A stretch of 64,000 nt of DNA from Gaiellasilicea sp963829845 (lineage in GTDB: Bacteria > Actinomycetota > Thermoleophilia > Gaiellales > Gaiellaceae), in contig CAWHKD010000006.1 of assembly GCA_963829845.1 (NCBI GenBank), positions 1-64,000 of the forward strand. The letters are read 5' to 3'. This document shows positions 12,557 through 20,844 of this stretch, piece after piece. A program made the position numbers and the translations under genes. Each line of letters begins with the position of its first letter. Within the stretch, counting starts at the first letter, position 1. The notes below the pieces were generated by a model. That model was given only the letters and a program-made list of their open reading frames with translations. It was not told the origin of the DNA and ran no database searches.

Positions 12557-13186
12557 TCACGGGCAGTCGCCCCCGGTACGCTCGTAGATCGCCCGCGCAC
12601 CGGTCGAGAGCACCTCGACGAAGGGGAGATCGCCCTCGCTGACGAGCAAGAGCATGCACCGACCCTGTACCCAATGCACGGTGCCGATGGGATTGCCGTG
12701 CAGGTCGCTCCCGGTCCAGCCGCGCGCACCCGCGACGTCGCGCACCGTAAAGCGGCGGATCTTCGTCTCGGGCAGGGTCGCGTGGATAGTGCTCGCGCGC
12801 AAGTCGTACGCCATCTGATCCCGAGCCCCCTCGGCGGTTCTGAACAGCAGCACCTCGTTGACGCCGGCCGCGTCACCGCCAACGGTTCGGCGCGTCGTGA
12901 ACGAGATGAACCCTCGGTCCCGCAGCTGCTGCGCGGCGTCGGGCGCCAGTCGCCAGTGATTCGCGATCGCGTTCACTCCCACCACGGTCAAGGCATCGCC
13001 GTCGGGACGGAAACCCGGCTGCTCGCCGTTGCGCATGAGGAACCGATCGACGCCCCGGGCTCCCGACCGCCCGTTCCCGTTCGCCGCTTCGTCCTTGTCA
13101 CCGCCGCGGATCGCGGCATACCCGAGACCCACCGCCAGAAGTCCAACCGCGAGCAATCCAGCAACAAGCAGCTTCGTCTTCAGCAT
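12557..13186 (-). CDS. Membrane-anchored exported hypothetical protein
   Basis: 209 residues from ATG 13186 with GAAGAGGGG upstream. The N-terminus (residues 1-28, basic then 'LLVAGLLAVGLLAVGLGYAAI') is an uncleaved signal anchor or signal peptide. The outer part contains 'GFISFTTRRTVGGDAAGVNEVLLFRTAEGARDQMAYDL' and ends with 'EGDLPFVEVLSTGARAIYERTGGDCP'. It resembles actinobacterial extracellular proteins of unknown role. A 7-bp inverted repeat lies 31 bases upstream of the start, suggesting repressor control. Confidence 0.75.
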   Translation of the reverse strand: MLKTKLLVAGLLAVGLLAVGLGYAAIRGGDKDEAANGNGRSGARGVDRFLMRNGEQPGFRPDGDALTVVGVNAIANHWRLAPDAAQQLRDRGFISFTTRRTVGGDAAGVNEVLLFRTAEGARDQMAYDLRASTIHATLPETKIRRFTVRDVAGARGWTGSDLHGNPIGTVHWVQGRCMLLLVSEGDLPFVEVLSTGARAIYERTGGDCP

Positions 13187-13216
13187 TCGCCCCTCTTCAC
13201 TGGTGCAAGAAGACTA

Positions 13217-13234
13217 CTTAGTCATTCGACTAAG
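13217..13234. promoter_or_regulatory. Putative operator (inverted repeat)
   Basis: CTTAGTC-ATTC-GACTAAG: two perfect 7-base arms with a four-base spacer, ending 31 bases before the start of the minus-strand gene at 13186. The AT-rich palindrome stands out in a 68% GC setting and suits a dimeric repressor of the TetR/MarR/GntR kind. The regulator is not in the window. Confidence 0.5.
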
Positions 13235-13445
13235 ACAGACATTCAACTCAACTCGGATGCACCTTGTCAAGACCAGGTGGTACGACTCGGATCGGACTGC
13301 CGGCTGACCGGCGAGTCGACGGTGCGCTGACCCGTCCGAGCGGCCCGCCAGGGTGTGCCGCTATGGCTGCCAGGCTGAGCGCGGAGGGCAAGGTCGCCCG
13401 CGACAACCGGGTCGTGGCGGACCGCGCCCACGGGCTTCGCGGGTC

Positions 13446-13707
13446 GACCGCGTCTTCCAGGGCGTCACGGGGGCGACTGCGTACCAGACGATGACGCGGG
13501 CGTCCCAGACCGCGAGGGTGCCGCACTACCACCCGCACGATCTCGGCATCGCCGGATCACGATCTGGCATCAGTCAGGGTGCCGGCGCGAGAGCTCGCGG
13601 AACGAGCAGGACACGCGCGGCCGTCGATGTCGCTCGACATGTACTCGCATGTGATGCCGCCGGACGAGATCGATTCGGACCGTTTGCGGGCGGTTATCCG
13701 ACGCTGA
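13446..13707 (+). pseudogene. Tyrosine recombinase (integrase) C-terminal remnant
   Basis: Reading across two frame changes gives 'RVFQGVTGATAYQTMTRA...VPHYHPHDL', then 'HRRITIWHQSG', then 'VPARELAERAGHARPSMSLDMYSHVMP' and a TGA at 13705-13707. These are the catalytic blocks of a phage-type integrase: H-x-L-(R) and the R/H box, then G-H-A-R-P-S with the nucleophilic Tyr in 'MYSHV'. The N-terminal half and the first catalytic Arg region are gone or unrecognisable. It is therefore a dead relic of an integrated element. Confidence 0.65.
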
Positions 13708-13802
13708 ACGCTGTAGCGGTGTGGTCTCGAAGACCTGCCGGGGCCGCAAACCCGCATGGACACACGAACCTTGTACGTGTTCGTGTCGGCGCCACGGGTC
13801 GC

Positions 13803-14333
13803 TCAGTCTATCTCTACGAATCCGTCGTCCCGGACGGCGAGCTTGTAGACCGCACAGTTGGCCCAGCGCTCGACCTTGACGCCCAGGGCGTGGTGCCAGA
13901 GCGTGTTCAGCGCTCCGCCGTGCGAGACGATCAGCACCTGCTCGCCGGGATGATTGGCCGCGATCTCCTCGACCGCTCCGAGCACGCGCGCACGCACGTC
14001 GTCGTCGCTCTCGCCGTCGTGGCGCGAGCCTGCAGGGAAGGCTGAGATGTCCTCGCGAGTCAAGCCCTCCCAACTTCCGAACGAGCGCTCGCGCAACCTG
14101 GGATCGAGGGTCACCTCGAGCCCGTGCGTTGCCGCCACGGCGGCCGCCGTCGCTTGCGCGCGGCTGAGGTCGCTCGAATAGATCGCATCGAGGTCGACGT
14201 CCGTGAGTTCCTGCGCGAGGAACTGCGCCTGCCGTCGACCGAGCTCGTTCAGCTCGATGTCCGACGAGCCCTGGATCCGCAGGTCGCGGTTCCAGTCGGT
14301 CTCGCCATGCCGTGCGAGGAGCAGCGTGGTCAC
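13803..14333 (-). CDS. Histidine phosphatase family protein (phosphoglycerate-mutase-like)
   Basis: 176 residues from a GTG at 14333. The phosphate-binding RHGE motif (ARHGETDWN, about 7-15) carries the nucleophilic His. The second Arg lies in 'IYSSDLSRAQATA', the acid in 'LRERSFGSWEGLTRED', and the second His in 'VSHGGALNTLWH'. The protein is shorter than cofactor-dependent PGM and closer to the CobC/GpmB-like broad phosphatases. It is transcribed away from the SDR gene, with 19 bases between the two starts, so the promoters overlap. Confidence 0.9.
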   Translation of the reverse strand: MTTLLLARHGETDWNRDLRIQGSSDIELNELGRRQAQFLAQELTDVDLDAIYSSDLSRAQATAAAVAATHGLEVTLDPRLRERSFGSWEGLTREDISAFPAGSRHDGESDDDVRARVLGAVEEIAANHPGEQVLIVSHGGALNTLWHHALGVKVERWANCAVYKLAVRDDGFVEID

Positions 14334-14352
14334 CTCGCTACGCTAGCGGCCG

Positions 14353-15105
14353 ATGGATCTGCGGCTGGAGGGGAAGGCGTGTCTCGTCACCGGCTCGACC
14401 GGCGGGATCGGCCTCGAGACGGCAAAGCTCCTCGTGGCCGAAGGCGCGCGCGTCGCGACCTGCGGCCGGGGCGATGCACCCGGGATCGGGGAGGAGCTGC
14501 ACATCCGCGCGGATCTCTCCGAGGCCGAGGCGCCGTCGCGGGCCGTCGACGCCACGGTCGACGCGCTGGGCGGTCTCGACGTCCTCGTCAACAACGTCGG
14601 CTTCGCCGTGCACGTGCGCTTCGAGGAGGTCACCGACGCGGACTGGGACGCGATGTGGAACGTGAACGTGATGGGGTACGTGCGCGCGATCCGCGCGGCG
14701 CTGCCGCATCTGCGGGCCAGTAAGGGAACGATCGTCAACCTCTCCTCGACCGCAGGCAAGCGCCCGTCCGCGGGAATGCCTCACTACTCGGTGACGAAGG
14801 CGGCCGTGCTCTCGCTGTCGCGCCTCGTCGCCGACCTCTACGCCGCCGACGGGATCCGTTGCAACGCGGTCACGCCCGGGCCGACGGCGACGGCTGCCTG
14901 GCTCGCGGAGGGCGGCCTCGCGGATCAGCAGGGCGGCGAGCGCGGCGACGTGCTTGCCAAGGTCGGCGCGGGGCGGCCGCTCGGCCGGCTGGCCGAGCCG
15001 GAGGAGATCGCCGCGGTGATCGCGTTTCTCGCCTCCGAGAGGGCGTCCTATGTCACCGGCGCGGCTTGGTCCGCGGACGGCGGCACCGTCCCGATCATCC
15101 TCTGA
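14353..15105 (+). CDS. Short-chain dehydrogenase/reductase (SDR)
   Basis: 250 residues from ATG 14353. NAD(P)-dependent oxidoreductase of the classical SDR type: cofactor loop TGSTGGIG (13-20), NNVG (80-83), catalytic Ser about 131-132, Tyr 145 and Lys 149 (YSVTK), and the 'PGPTATAAW' substrate-loop start. The sequence is closest in style to FabG-like and glucose-dehydrogenase-like members. It ends three bases before the start of a cupin gene, so the two are surely co-transcribed and may share a substrate. Confidence 0.92.
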   Translation: MDLRLEGKACLVTGSTGGIGLETAKLLVAEGARVATCGRGDAPGIGEELHIRADLSEAEAPSRAVDATVDALGGLDVLVNNVGFAVHVRFEEVTDADWDAMWNVNVMGYVRAIRAALPHLRASKGTIVNLSSTAGKRPSAGMPHYSVTKAAVLSLSRLVADLYAADGIRCNAVTPGPTATAAWLAEGGLADQQGGERGDVLAKVGAGRPLGRLAEPEEIAAVIAFLASERASYVTGAAWSADGGTVPIIL

Positions 15106-15107
15106 GG

Positions 15108-15461
15108 ATGCGGCGCGACTTCGTCATCGTCGAGTGGGACGATGCCGGCGGGACCGAGTGGATCGCCCCGTTCCACGTCCACCACGCCGACGACGAGGCG
15201 TGGCACGTGCTCGAGGGCAGTCTTCGCTTCCGCGTCGGCGACGACACAATCGACGCACCCGCGGGGACGACCGTCTTCGTGGAGAAGGGGACGCCGCATG
15301 CCTACGGCAACCCGTCGCCGGAGCCCGCGCGCTACCTCCTCGTGATGACGCCGAGGATCCAGCAGTTGATCGCCCGGCTGCACGAGGGGGACTGGAAGGA
15401 CGTGCACGAGCTCTTTCGGGAGCACGAGTCGGAGCTGTTGCCGCCTCCGGCGCAATCCTGA
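15108..15461 (+). CDS. Cupin-domain protein
   Basis: 117 residues; ATG at 15108, two bases after the SDR stop, with GAGG just before it. The cupin_2 barrel is visible: 'PFHVHHADDEAWHVLEGSLRFRVGDDTIDAPAGTTVFVEKGTPHAYGNPSPEPARYLL'. The metal ligands would be the histidines of HVHH, the Glu of DDEAWHVLEG and the late His of TPHAYGN. It may be a small isomerase or dioxygenase acting with the SDR, or only a binding protein. Confidence 0.88.
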   Translation: MRRDFVIVEWDDAGGTEWIAPFHVHHADDEAWHVLEGSLRFRVGDDTIDAPAGTTVFVEKGTPHAYGNPSPEPARYLLVMTPRIQQLIARLHEGDWKDVHELFREHESELLPPPAQS

Positions 15462-15481
15462 GCGGCGACTACGCTTGGGGC

Positions 15482-16435
15482 GTGCCCGACCTCGCCGGAC
15501 GAGTCGCCGATGCCTTCGAGGCTCGCGTTCGCGCGGCCGAGGACGAGCTGCTCTCGCCGCTCGCCGTTCGCTCCTACGAGACGCGTGGCAGGTTGCGGGA
15601 GGAGGAGGAGTGCGGGATCCGCACCCCGTTTCAGCGCGACCGAGACCGGATCGTGCACTCGAAGCCCTTCCGCCGTCTGAAAGGGAAGACGCAGGTCTTC
15701 ATCGACCCGGCCGGCGACCACTACCGAACGCGGATTACGCACACGCTCGAGACGACCGGGATCGCCCGCGTCGTCGCGCGCGCTCTGCGACTGAACGAGG
15801 ACTTGACCGAGGCGATCGGCCTTGGCCACGACACCGGGCATCCTCCCTTCGGGCATGCGGGCGAGGAGCGCCTCGACACCTGCCTGGGAGAGCACTTCGG
15901 CTCCGGCTTTCGGCACAACGAGCAGTCGTTGCGGATCGCCGAACAGCTCAATCTGACAGCAGAGGTGTGCGACGGCATCCTCACGCACACGGGCGAGCAG
16001 GAGCCGGCGACGCTCGAGGGGAAGATCGTGCGGCTCGTCGACCGCGTCGCCTACATCAACCACGACATCGACGACGCGATCCGGTGGGGTCTGCTGACGC
16101 CGGCCGACCTGCCTCGGGCAGAGATCGAACTCCTCGGGGCCACCGGCTCGACCCGCATCGACACCCTCGTCCATGACCTGATCGAGAGCTCCGCGGCCGC
16201 CGGCGACATCGTCCAGAGCGACGACATCGGCGCCGCGATGCTGGCGCTGCGCTCTTTCATGTTCGAGCGCGTCTACCTCGGCGAGCACGCGCGCGCGGAG
16301 CACGTGCGTGCCCACGCGACGATCGGTCGCATCTTCACCCACCTCGTCGACCGCGGCGATTCCGAGGACGAGATCAGGGCGTTCGTCTCCGGCATGACCG
16401 ATCGCTTCGCGCTGTCGTACGCTGAGTCGCTCTAG
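15482..16435 (+). CDS. dgt: Deoxyguanosinetriphosphate triphosphohydrolase-like protein (dNTPase)
   Basis: 317 residues from a GTG at 15482; the frame is open further left but overlaps the cupin and SDR genes there. It removes triphosphate from dNTPs. The signature 'RTPFQRDRDRIVHSKPFRRLKGKTQVF' precedes the HD domain: His in 'RITHTLET', His-Asp in 'GLGHDTGHPPFGHAGE', and the last Asp in 'RVAYINHDIDDA'. The gene overlaps dnaG by one base (TAGTG), the common dgt-dnaG pairing of actinobacteria. Confidence 0.93.
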   Translation: MPDLAGRVADAFEARVRAAEDELLSPLAVRSYETRGRLREEEECGIRTPFQRDRDRIVHSKPFRRLKGKTQVFIDPAGDHYRTRITHTLETTGIARVVARALRLNEDLTEAIGLGHDTGHPPFGHAGEERLDTCLGEHFGSGFRHNEQSLRIAEQLNLTAEVCDGILTHTGEQEPATLEGKIVRLVDRVAYINHDIDDAIRWGLLTPADLPRAEIELLGATGSTRIDTLVHDLIESSAAAGDIVQSDDIGAAMLALRSFMFERVYLGEHARAEHVRAHATIGRIFTHLVDRGDSEDEIRAFVSGMTDRFALSYAESL

Positions 16436-18087
16436 TGGCCCGCATCAAGGAGTCGTCGGTCAGAGAGGTCGTCTCGGCGGCCGACATGGTCGAGGTCGTC
16501 TCCGGCCGCACGGCACTGCGGAAGGCCGGCGCGCGCTACTCGGGCCGCTGTCCGTTCCACGAGGAGCGGACGCCGAGCTTCTCGGTCAACCCGGCCGACA
16601 AGCTTTACCACTGCTTCGGCTGCGGCAAGGGTGGCGACGTGATCACGTTCGTCCGCGAGACGGAGAACCTCGACTTCGCTGGAGCCGTGGAGTGGCTGGC
16701 GGAGCGGTTCCGCGTCACGCTCGAGTACGAGGAGACGTCGCCGCAGCAGGAGGAGTCGCGCAAGCGCCGTGACCGCCTCCACGCCGTGCTCGAACAGGCT
16801 GCGTCGTTCTACGAGCGCCACCTCTGGGAGGCCGCGGCCGGCGTCCCGGTCCGTGCGTACCTCGAGAGCCGCGGCCTGGGCGAGGCCGTCTGCCGTGAGT
16901 TCCGCCTCGGTCTCTCTCCAGGGACCGGGCTGGCACAGAAGGCGCGCCAGAAGGGCTTCACTCCCGACGAGCTGCGCGGAGCCGGGCTCACGAACGCGCG
17001 GGGCAACGACTATTTCCCGCAGCGGCTGATGTTCCCGCTCGCCGACGCCCGTGGGCGGATCGTCGGCTTCCAGGCGCGCAAGCTGCACGACGACGATCCA
17101 CTCCGCGGGAAGTACGTCAACTCCCCCGAGGGAGAGCTCTTTCACAAGTCGGCGATCCTCTACGGCCTCAATCTGGCCCGCACCGCGATCGCGAAGCAGG
17201 AGCGGGCGGTCGTAGTCGAGGGCAATACGGACGTGATCGCGTTGCGTCAGGCCGGGTTCGAGCCGGTCGTGGCCTCGATGGGGACCGCCCTGACCGAGCG
17301 CCAGTTGGGAGGAGCTCGGGCGATTGACCCGTCGCTTGTATGCCTGTTTCGATTCGGACGCGGCGGGGGAGGAAGCCACCCTCCGCGGCATGCGGCTCGC
17401 CATGCGCGAGGCTTCGATGTGCGCGTCGTCGCGCTACCGAAAGGACAGGATCCAGCAGACGCGCCCGAAGGGTTTGAAGATCGCCTGGCGACCGCCGAGT
17501 CCTACGTTGTCTTCCACGTTCGGCTTGTGCTCGATCGCACTCCAGACCGGCAGGACGCTTTCGTGCTGGCTCGAGAGGTTCTCGACGGCGTGGAGGACTC
17601 GCCTGAGCGGAACGAGGCGCTTCGTCTTCTCGCCGACAGGCTCGATCTACCCCGTGCGACCCTTGAGGGGCTGAGGCCGAAGCACGCCGCTCAAGCCGCC
17701 TCCGTGCCTCAGGAGTTGTCGCCGGCGATGCTCGAGAAGGGCGAACAGCTCGAACGGCGCGTCCTCGCCGCGTGCGTTGCGGAGCCGGCGCTCGTGACGC
17801 TCCTCGCCGAGCTCCCCGCCGACCACTTCGACTCGGAGCTGCACCGCCGGTTCCGTGCGTTCCTGATCGAGGGCGGGGAGGAGGACGAGCAGCTGACGAC
17901 GCTTCGTGCCGAGCTCGACGCACGCGCAGCGCGGGAGGCGATCGACGAGCGCACCGGCAAGGAGCTGTTGCTCAACCTGCGCGCGCGCCGGCTGCGCCGC
18001 GAGCTCGCGGGTGCCGAGCTCGAGCGGGTGAAGGAATTACAGGCGGCTTTGGCGAAGTTGGCGGAGGCCGCACACGAGATTCACTGA
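16435..18087 (+). CDS. dnaG: DNA primase (Toprim core garbled by two compensating frameshifts)
   Basis: 550 residues from a GTG overlapping the dgt stop. Makes RNA primers at the replication fork. The zinc finger CPFH...CFGC lies at about residues 39-63, the RNA-polymerase-like core at about 120-260, and Toprim begins with 'VVVEGNTDVIALRQ'. Between about 17310 and 17412 the frame is wrong: the written product reads 'DPSLVCLFRFGRGGG', while the +1 frame gives the expected 'RRLYACFDSDAAGEEATLRGM' with the catalytic Asp pair. An extra G near 17310 and a missing G near 17411 would restore it. The C-terminal helicase-binding domain (about 420-550) is intact. dnaG is essential, so a sequencing error is likely. 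Confidence 0.93.
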   Translation: MARIKESSVREVVSAADMVEVVSGRTALRKAGARYSGRCPFHEERTPSFSVNPADKLYHCFGCGKGGDVITFVRETENLDFAGAVEWLAERFRVTLEYEETSPQQEESRKRRDRLHAVLEQAASFYERHLWEAAAGVPVRAYLESRGLGEAVCREFRLGLSPGTGLAQKARQKGFTPDELRGAGLTNARGNDYFPQRLMFPLADARGRIVGFQARKLHDDDPLRGKYVNSPEGELFHKSAILYGLNLARTAIAKQERAVVVEGNTDVIALRQAGFEPVVASMGTALTERQLGGARAIDPSLVCLFRFGRGGGGSHPPRHAARHARGFDVRVVALPKGQDPADAPEGFEDRLATAESYVVFHVRLVLDRTPDRQDAFVLAREVLDGVEDSPERNEALRLLADRLDLPRATLEGLRPKHAAQAASVPQELSPAMLEKGEQLERRVLAACVAEPALVTLLAELPADHFDSELHRRFRAFLIEGGEEDEQLTTLRAELDARAAREAIDERTGKELLLNLRARRLRRELAGAELERVKELQAALAKLAEAAHEIH

Positions 18088-18181
18088 CGCTCCCTTACCG
18101 TCCGGGGTCAAGGTTTAGGCTGTTACTGTCGACCCCTTCCAGGTAGCACCACAGCCCCCGAAGCATCTGTTCAGCCGCCTG

Positions 18182-19189
18182 ATGGATGTCCTCAGCCGTA
18201 CACTCGCCGTTCTCGCGCTCGTCTGCGCCGTTGCCCTAGGCACCCTCGGCTCCGGCACACGGAGCGCCGATGCGGCGGCCGCTGCGGGTGACTGCACGCC
18301 CGGCGGAGACTGGGGCACGACACGGGCTGATTTCGCGTCGCAGACGGTCGATCTCGTCAACGCGCACCGCGCCACCCTCGGGCTGCGGCCACTCGCGGTC
18401 GGTTCGGCACTGCAAGCATCCGCGGTCTGGAAAGCGCGGCACATGGCGAAGTTCGGGTACATGGCGCACGACGATCCGGCGCCGCCCGTCGCGCGCAGCA
18501 TCGGCGAGCGGATGGCTGCGTGCGGTGTCGCCGGCAGCTGGGGCGAGAACATCGCAGCTGGCTTCCCGACGCCTGCATCCGTCGTCAACGGTTGGCTCGG
18601 CTCGCCCGGCCACCGCGCCAACATCGAGAATGCGAGCTACGTCTCGATGGGCGCCGGCGCTGCGGCGAGCGCATCGGGCCAGCTCTACTGGGCACACACG
18701 TTCTCGTCCAGCGGAAGTGGAGCTCCTCCGCCGTCGCCGCCCGCGCCGACGCCGCCCCCTCCGGCGCCCGTTCCAGTCCCTTCCCCGCCGGCTCCTGCGC
18801 CGCCGGCCCCTCCGCCCTCGAACCCGAAGCCGCCTGCGCAGCCCGGGCCGCCCGTGGCGCAGCCGGCGCCGAAGACGGCCTCGGCCGCGAACCCGCTGAG
18901 CTTCCGCCGGTTGACGCTCACCCCACGGCGGCCGTCAGCTGGTCACGTCCTCCGGAGCCGGGTGGTCGTCATGAAGCGGGGAGCGCGGCTGAAGACCGGC
19001 CACGTGTTCTGCAGCGCGAGGTTCCGGGGCCGCCCATTGAACGTGCTGACACGGAGCCTCCGTGCCGGGTCGGCCGTCTGCGCGTGGCGGCTTCCTGTCG
19101 AAGCTCGGGGCTCGCTGGTCAGCGCCACGGTGATCGTGGAGCAGGGCCGCCTGCGGGCAGAGGCGCCGTTCCGCACCAAGATCTCCTGA
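18182..19189 (+). CDS. Secreted CAP/SCP-domain protein with proline-rich linker
   Basis: 335 residues. Signal peptide at 1-33. The CAP (SCP/PR-1) domain, about 45-180, has 'TVDLVNAHRATLGLRPL', 'HMAKFGYMAHDD', 'GENIAAGF', 'VVNGWLGSPGHRANIENASYVSMGAG' and 'YWAHTFS', that is, the conserved His/Glu cavity residues. It is followed by a linker of about 60 residues almost only Pro, Ala, Ser and Val (about 182-245), then a small C-terminal beta domain with two cysteines. It probably acts at or outside the cell wall. The gene starts about 95 bases after dnaG, so it may be transcribed separately. Confidence 0.9.
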   Translation: MDVLSRTLAVLALVCAVALGTLGSGTRSADAAAAAGDCTPGGDWGTTRADFASQTVDLVNAHRATLGLRPLAVGSALQASAVWKARHMAKFGYMAHDDPAPPVARSIGERMAACGVAGSWGENIAAGFPTPASVVNGWLGSPGHRANIENASYVSMGAGAAASASGQLYWAHTFSSSGSGAPPPSPPAPTPPPPAPVPVPSPPAPAPPAPPPSNPKPPAQPGPPVAQPAPKTASAANPLSFRRLTLTPRRPSAGHVLRSRVVVMKRGARLKTGHVFCSARFRGRPLNVLTRSLRAGSAVCAWRLPVEARGSLVSATVIVEQGRLRAEAPFRTKIS

Positions 19190-19245
19190 CGCCGACGTAG
19201 CAGCCGGGGCTAAATGGATCGGCCGGTCGTGCCGATAGCGAGACG

Positions 19246-20346
19246 GTGTTCTCGCTCCTTCGACCCGCGGTCGTCGTCGCAGCCACATTTCTGCTCGTGC
19301 CGCTGGGCGACCTCGGCTCGGCGTCCGGGGGCCCCGCCACGGCGCACGTCGCGGGCTCGGTGCGCACGCTCGTCGGCCCGAGGGCGTCCAAGCCCAGCAA
19401 GCCCAAGGCCAAGCCTCGCCCAGTCGCCGCTGACAGCGCGCCGAACGATCCGCTCTGGCGCGACTCGTGGTCGTTGACGAAGGTTCGTGCTCCCGGCGCC
19501 TGGCGCGTGACCAAGGGCGCGGCCGACGTCGTCATCGCGGTGCTCGATACCGGGATCGATCGGAGCCATCCCGATCTGCAGGGCGCGTTCGTCGAGGGCT
19601 GGGATACCGTCAACGAGGACGCCGACGCCAACGACGATCACGGGCACGGGACGCTGGTCGCAGGTGTGATCGCCGCCCGTTCGCACAACGGGATCGGCGG
19701 CGTCGGAGCCTGCTCACAGTGCTCACTCATGCCGGTCAAGGTGATCGGCGCGAACGGCGCCGGCAGCACGGCGGACATCGCTGAGGGAATCGTCTGGGCA
19801 GCGGACCACGGAGCGCGTGTGATCAACATGAGCTTCGTGCTCACCGGCTCCGACGACAATGTCGCCGCGGCGATCGCCTACGCACAGGCACGTGGTGCGC
19901 TTGTCGTCGCGGCAGCCGGGAACGTCGGCACCGCGGACGTCACCTACCCCGCGGCTTACCCTGGCGTCGTCGGCGTCACAGGGACGAACTCGGCCGACGA
20001 GAGATATGAATGGTCGAGCTACGGTGGCTGGGTTCGGCTTGCCGCGCCCGGCTGCAGCGTCGCGACCGGCGCCGGCGGGAGCTACGCGGACTTCTGTGGC
20101 ACTTCGTCGGCCACCGCACTCGTCGCCGGTCTCGCCGGGCTGATGCGTTCCTATGCTCCGTTGCTGACCTCCGATGCGGTTGGACAGACCTTCTCGGAGA
20201 ACGCCGTCAGAGTCGGCGACTTCGTCTCAGCGGGGCGGATTGACGTGGAAGCGGCGCTCGCGTCGCTCAAGCCCGAGCACGCGACGAGTAGCACGCCCCT
20301 CCCGGCACCCGCGTCCGGCGCGGCTCAGCTGACTCAGTCAGAGTAG
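19246..20346 (+). CDS. Secreted S8 (subtilisin-like) serine protease
   Basis: 366 residues from a GTG at 19246. Signal peptide, then a basic 'KPSKPKAKPRP' stretch, then the catalytic domain: Asp in 'VIAVLDTGIDRSHPD', His in 'NDDHGHGTLVAGV', oxyanion Asn in 'VVAAAGNVGT', and Ser in 'FCGTSSATALVAGL'. The usual Met after the serine motif (GTSMA) is Ser here. 'GACSQCSLMPVKV' holds a likely disulfide pair. There is no obvious prodomain. It ends six bases from the convergent small gene. Probably an extracellular or wall-associated protease. Confidence 0.92.
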   Translation: MFSLLRPAVVVAATFLLVPLGDLGSASGGPATAHVAGSVRTLVGPRASKPSKPKAKPRPVAADSAPNDPLWRDSWSLTKVRAPGAWRVTKGAADVVIAVLDTGIDRSHPDLQGAFVEGWDTVNEDADANDDHGHGTLVAGVIAARSHNGIGGVGACSQCSLMPVKVIGANGAGSTADIAEGIVWAADHGARVINMSFVLTGSDDNVAAAIAYAQARGALVVAAAGNVGTADVTYPAAYPGVVGVTGTNSADERYEWSSYGGWVRLAAPGCSVATGAGGSYADFCGTSSATALVAGLAGLMRSYAPLLTSDAVGQTFSENAVRVGDFVSAGRIDVEAALASLKPEHATSSTPLPAPASGAAQLTQSE

Positions 20347-20351
20347 TCGGT

Positions 20352-20741
20352 CTACCCGCGGCTGAAGCCCTGCAGGCAGCCGTCGCGGCCGTCGGCCAGC
20401 GCGTCCTGGCCGGCGCTGAACTGTCGCGCCCACGCCTCTGCGACCGCTTTGGCGACGTTCTCCTCGGTCTGCACCGCAACGTTGTACTTCCCCGCGAGAC
20501 GAGGGACGTCGTAGGACGCGCATTCGCTGAAGGCGCGCTCGAAGACGAGCGTCTGCAGGGCTTCGGGCGTCGGCGCCGTGGACAGCGGAGGATCTGCGTC
20601 CTCGACCAGCGCGGTCCCGGTCTCCTGCGTTGCGGCGTCGTCATCGTCCGCGATGCGATTTGCGGAAACGCCGCCGACAACGAGCCCCAGAGCTAGGAGA
20701 ACCCCCAGCGCGATGGAGATGTGGCGTGCCCGATCACTCAT
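20352..20741 (-). CDS. Small exported hypothetical protein
   Basis: 129 residues. Basic N-terminus and one hydrophobic segment (about 9-27: 'ISIALGVLLALGLVVGGVSA') forming a signal or anchor. An acidic 'DDDD' stretch follows, then a helical region with two cysteines (SECASYD and DGCLQGF). No family recognised. It is convergent with the subtilase at five bases distance, and a hairpin terminator of the next gene lies 48 bases upstream. Confidence 0.65.
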   Translation of the reverse strand: MSDRARHISIALGVLLALGLVVGGVSANRIADDDDAATQETGTALVEDADPPLSTAPTPEALQTLVFERAFSECASYDVPRLAGKYNVAVQTEENVAKAVAEAWARQFSAGQDALADGRDGCLQGFSRG

Positions 20742-20788
20742 CCCTTGCAGCCCCCAAGTCCTCGAGAATCGACTTCCTCACGATAGAG

Positions 20789-20814
20789 GAGGGGCCCGCC
20801 GTAGCGGGCCCCTC
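20789..20814 (-). terminator. Terminator hairpin between the 775-residue secreted protein gene and the small gene
   Basis: Perfect 11-bp stem GAGGGGCCCGC / GCGGGCCCCTC with loop CGTA. It lies 31 bases beyond the stop of the minus-strand gene ending at 20845; the T-tract is weak on both strands. Confidence 0.7.
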
Positions 20815-20844
20815 TTCGTCAGTCGGAGGTTCGATCAGCGCTAG

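Noticed and set aside
13762..13786. Hairpin ACACGAAC/GTTCGTGT as terminator of the histidine phosphatase gene
   Set aside because: The stem is only 8 bp with a 9-base loop and no T-tract; too weak to list as a feature.
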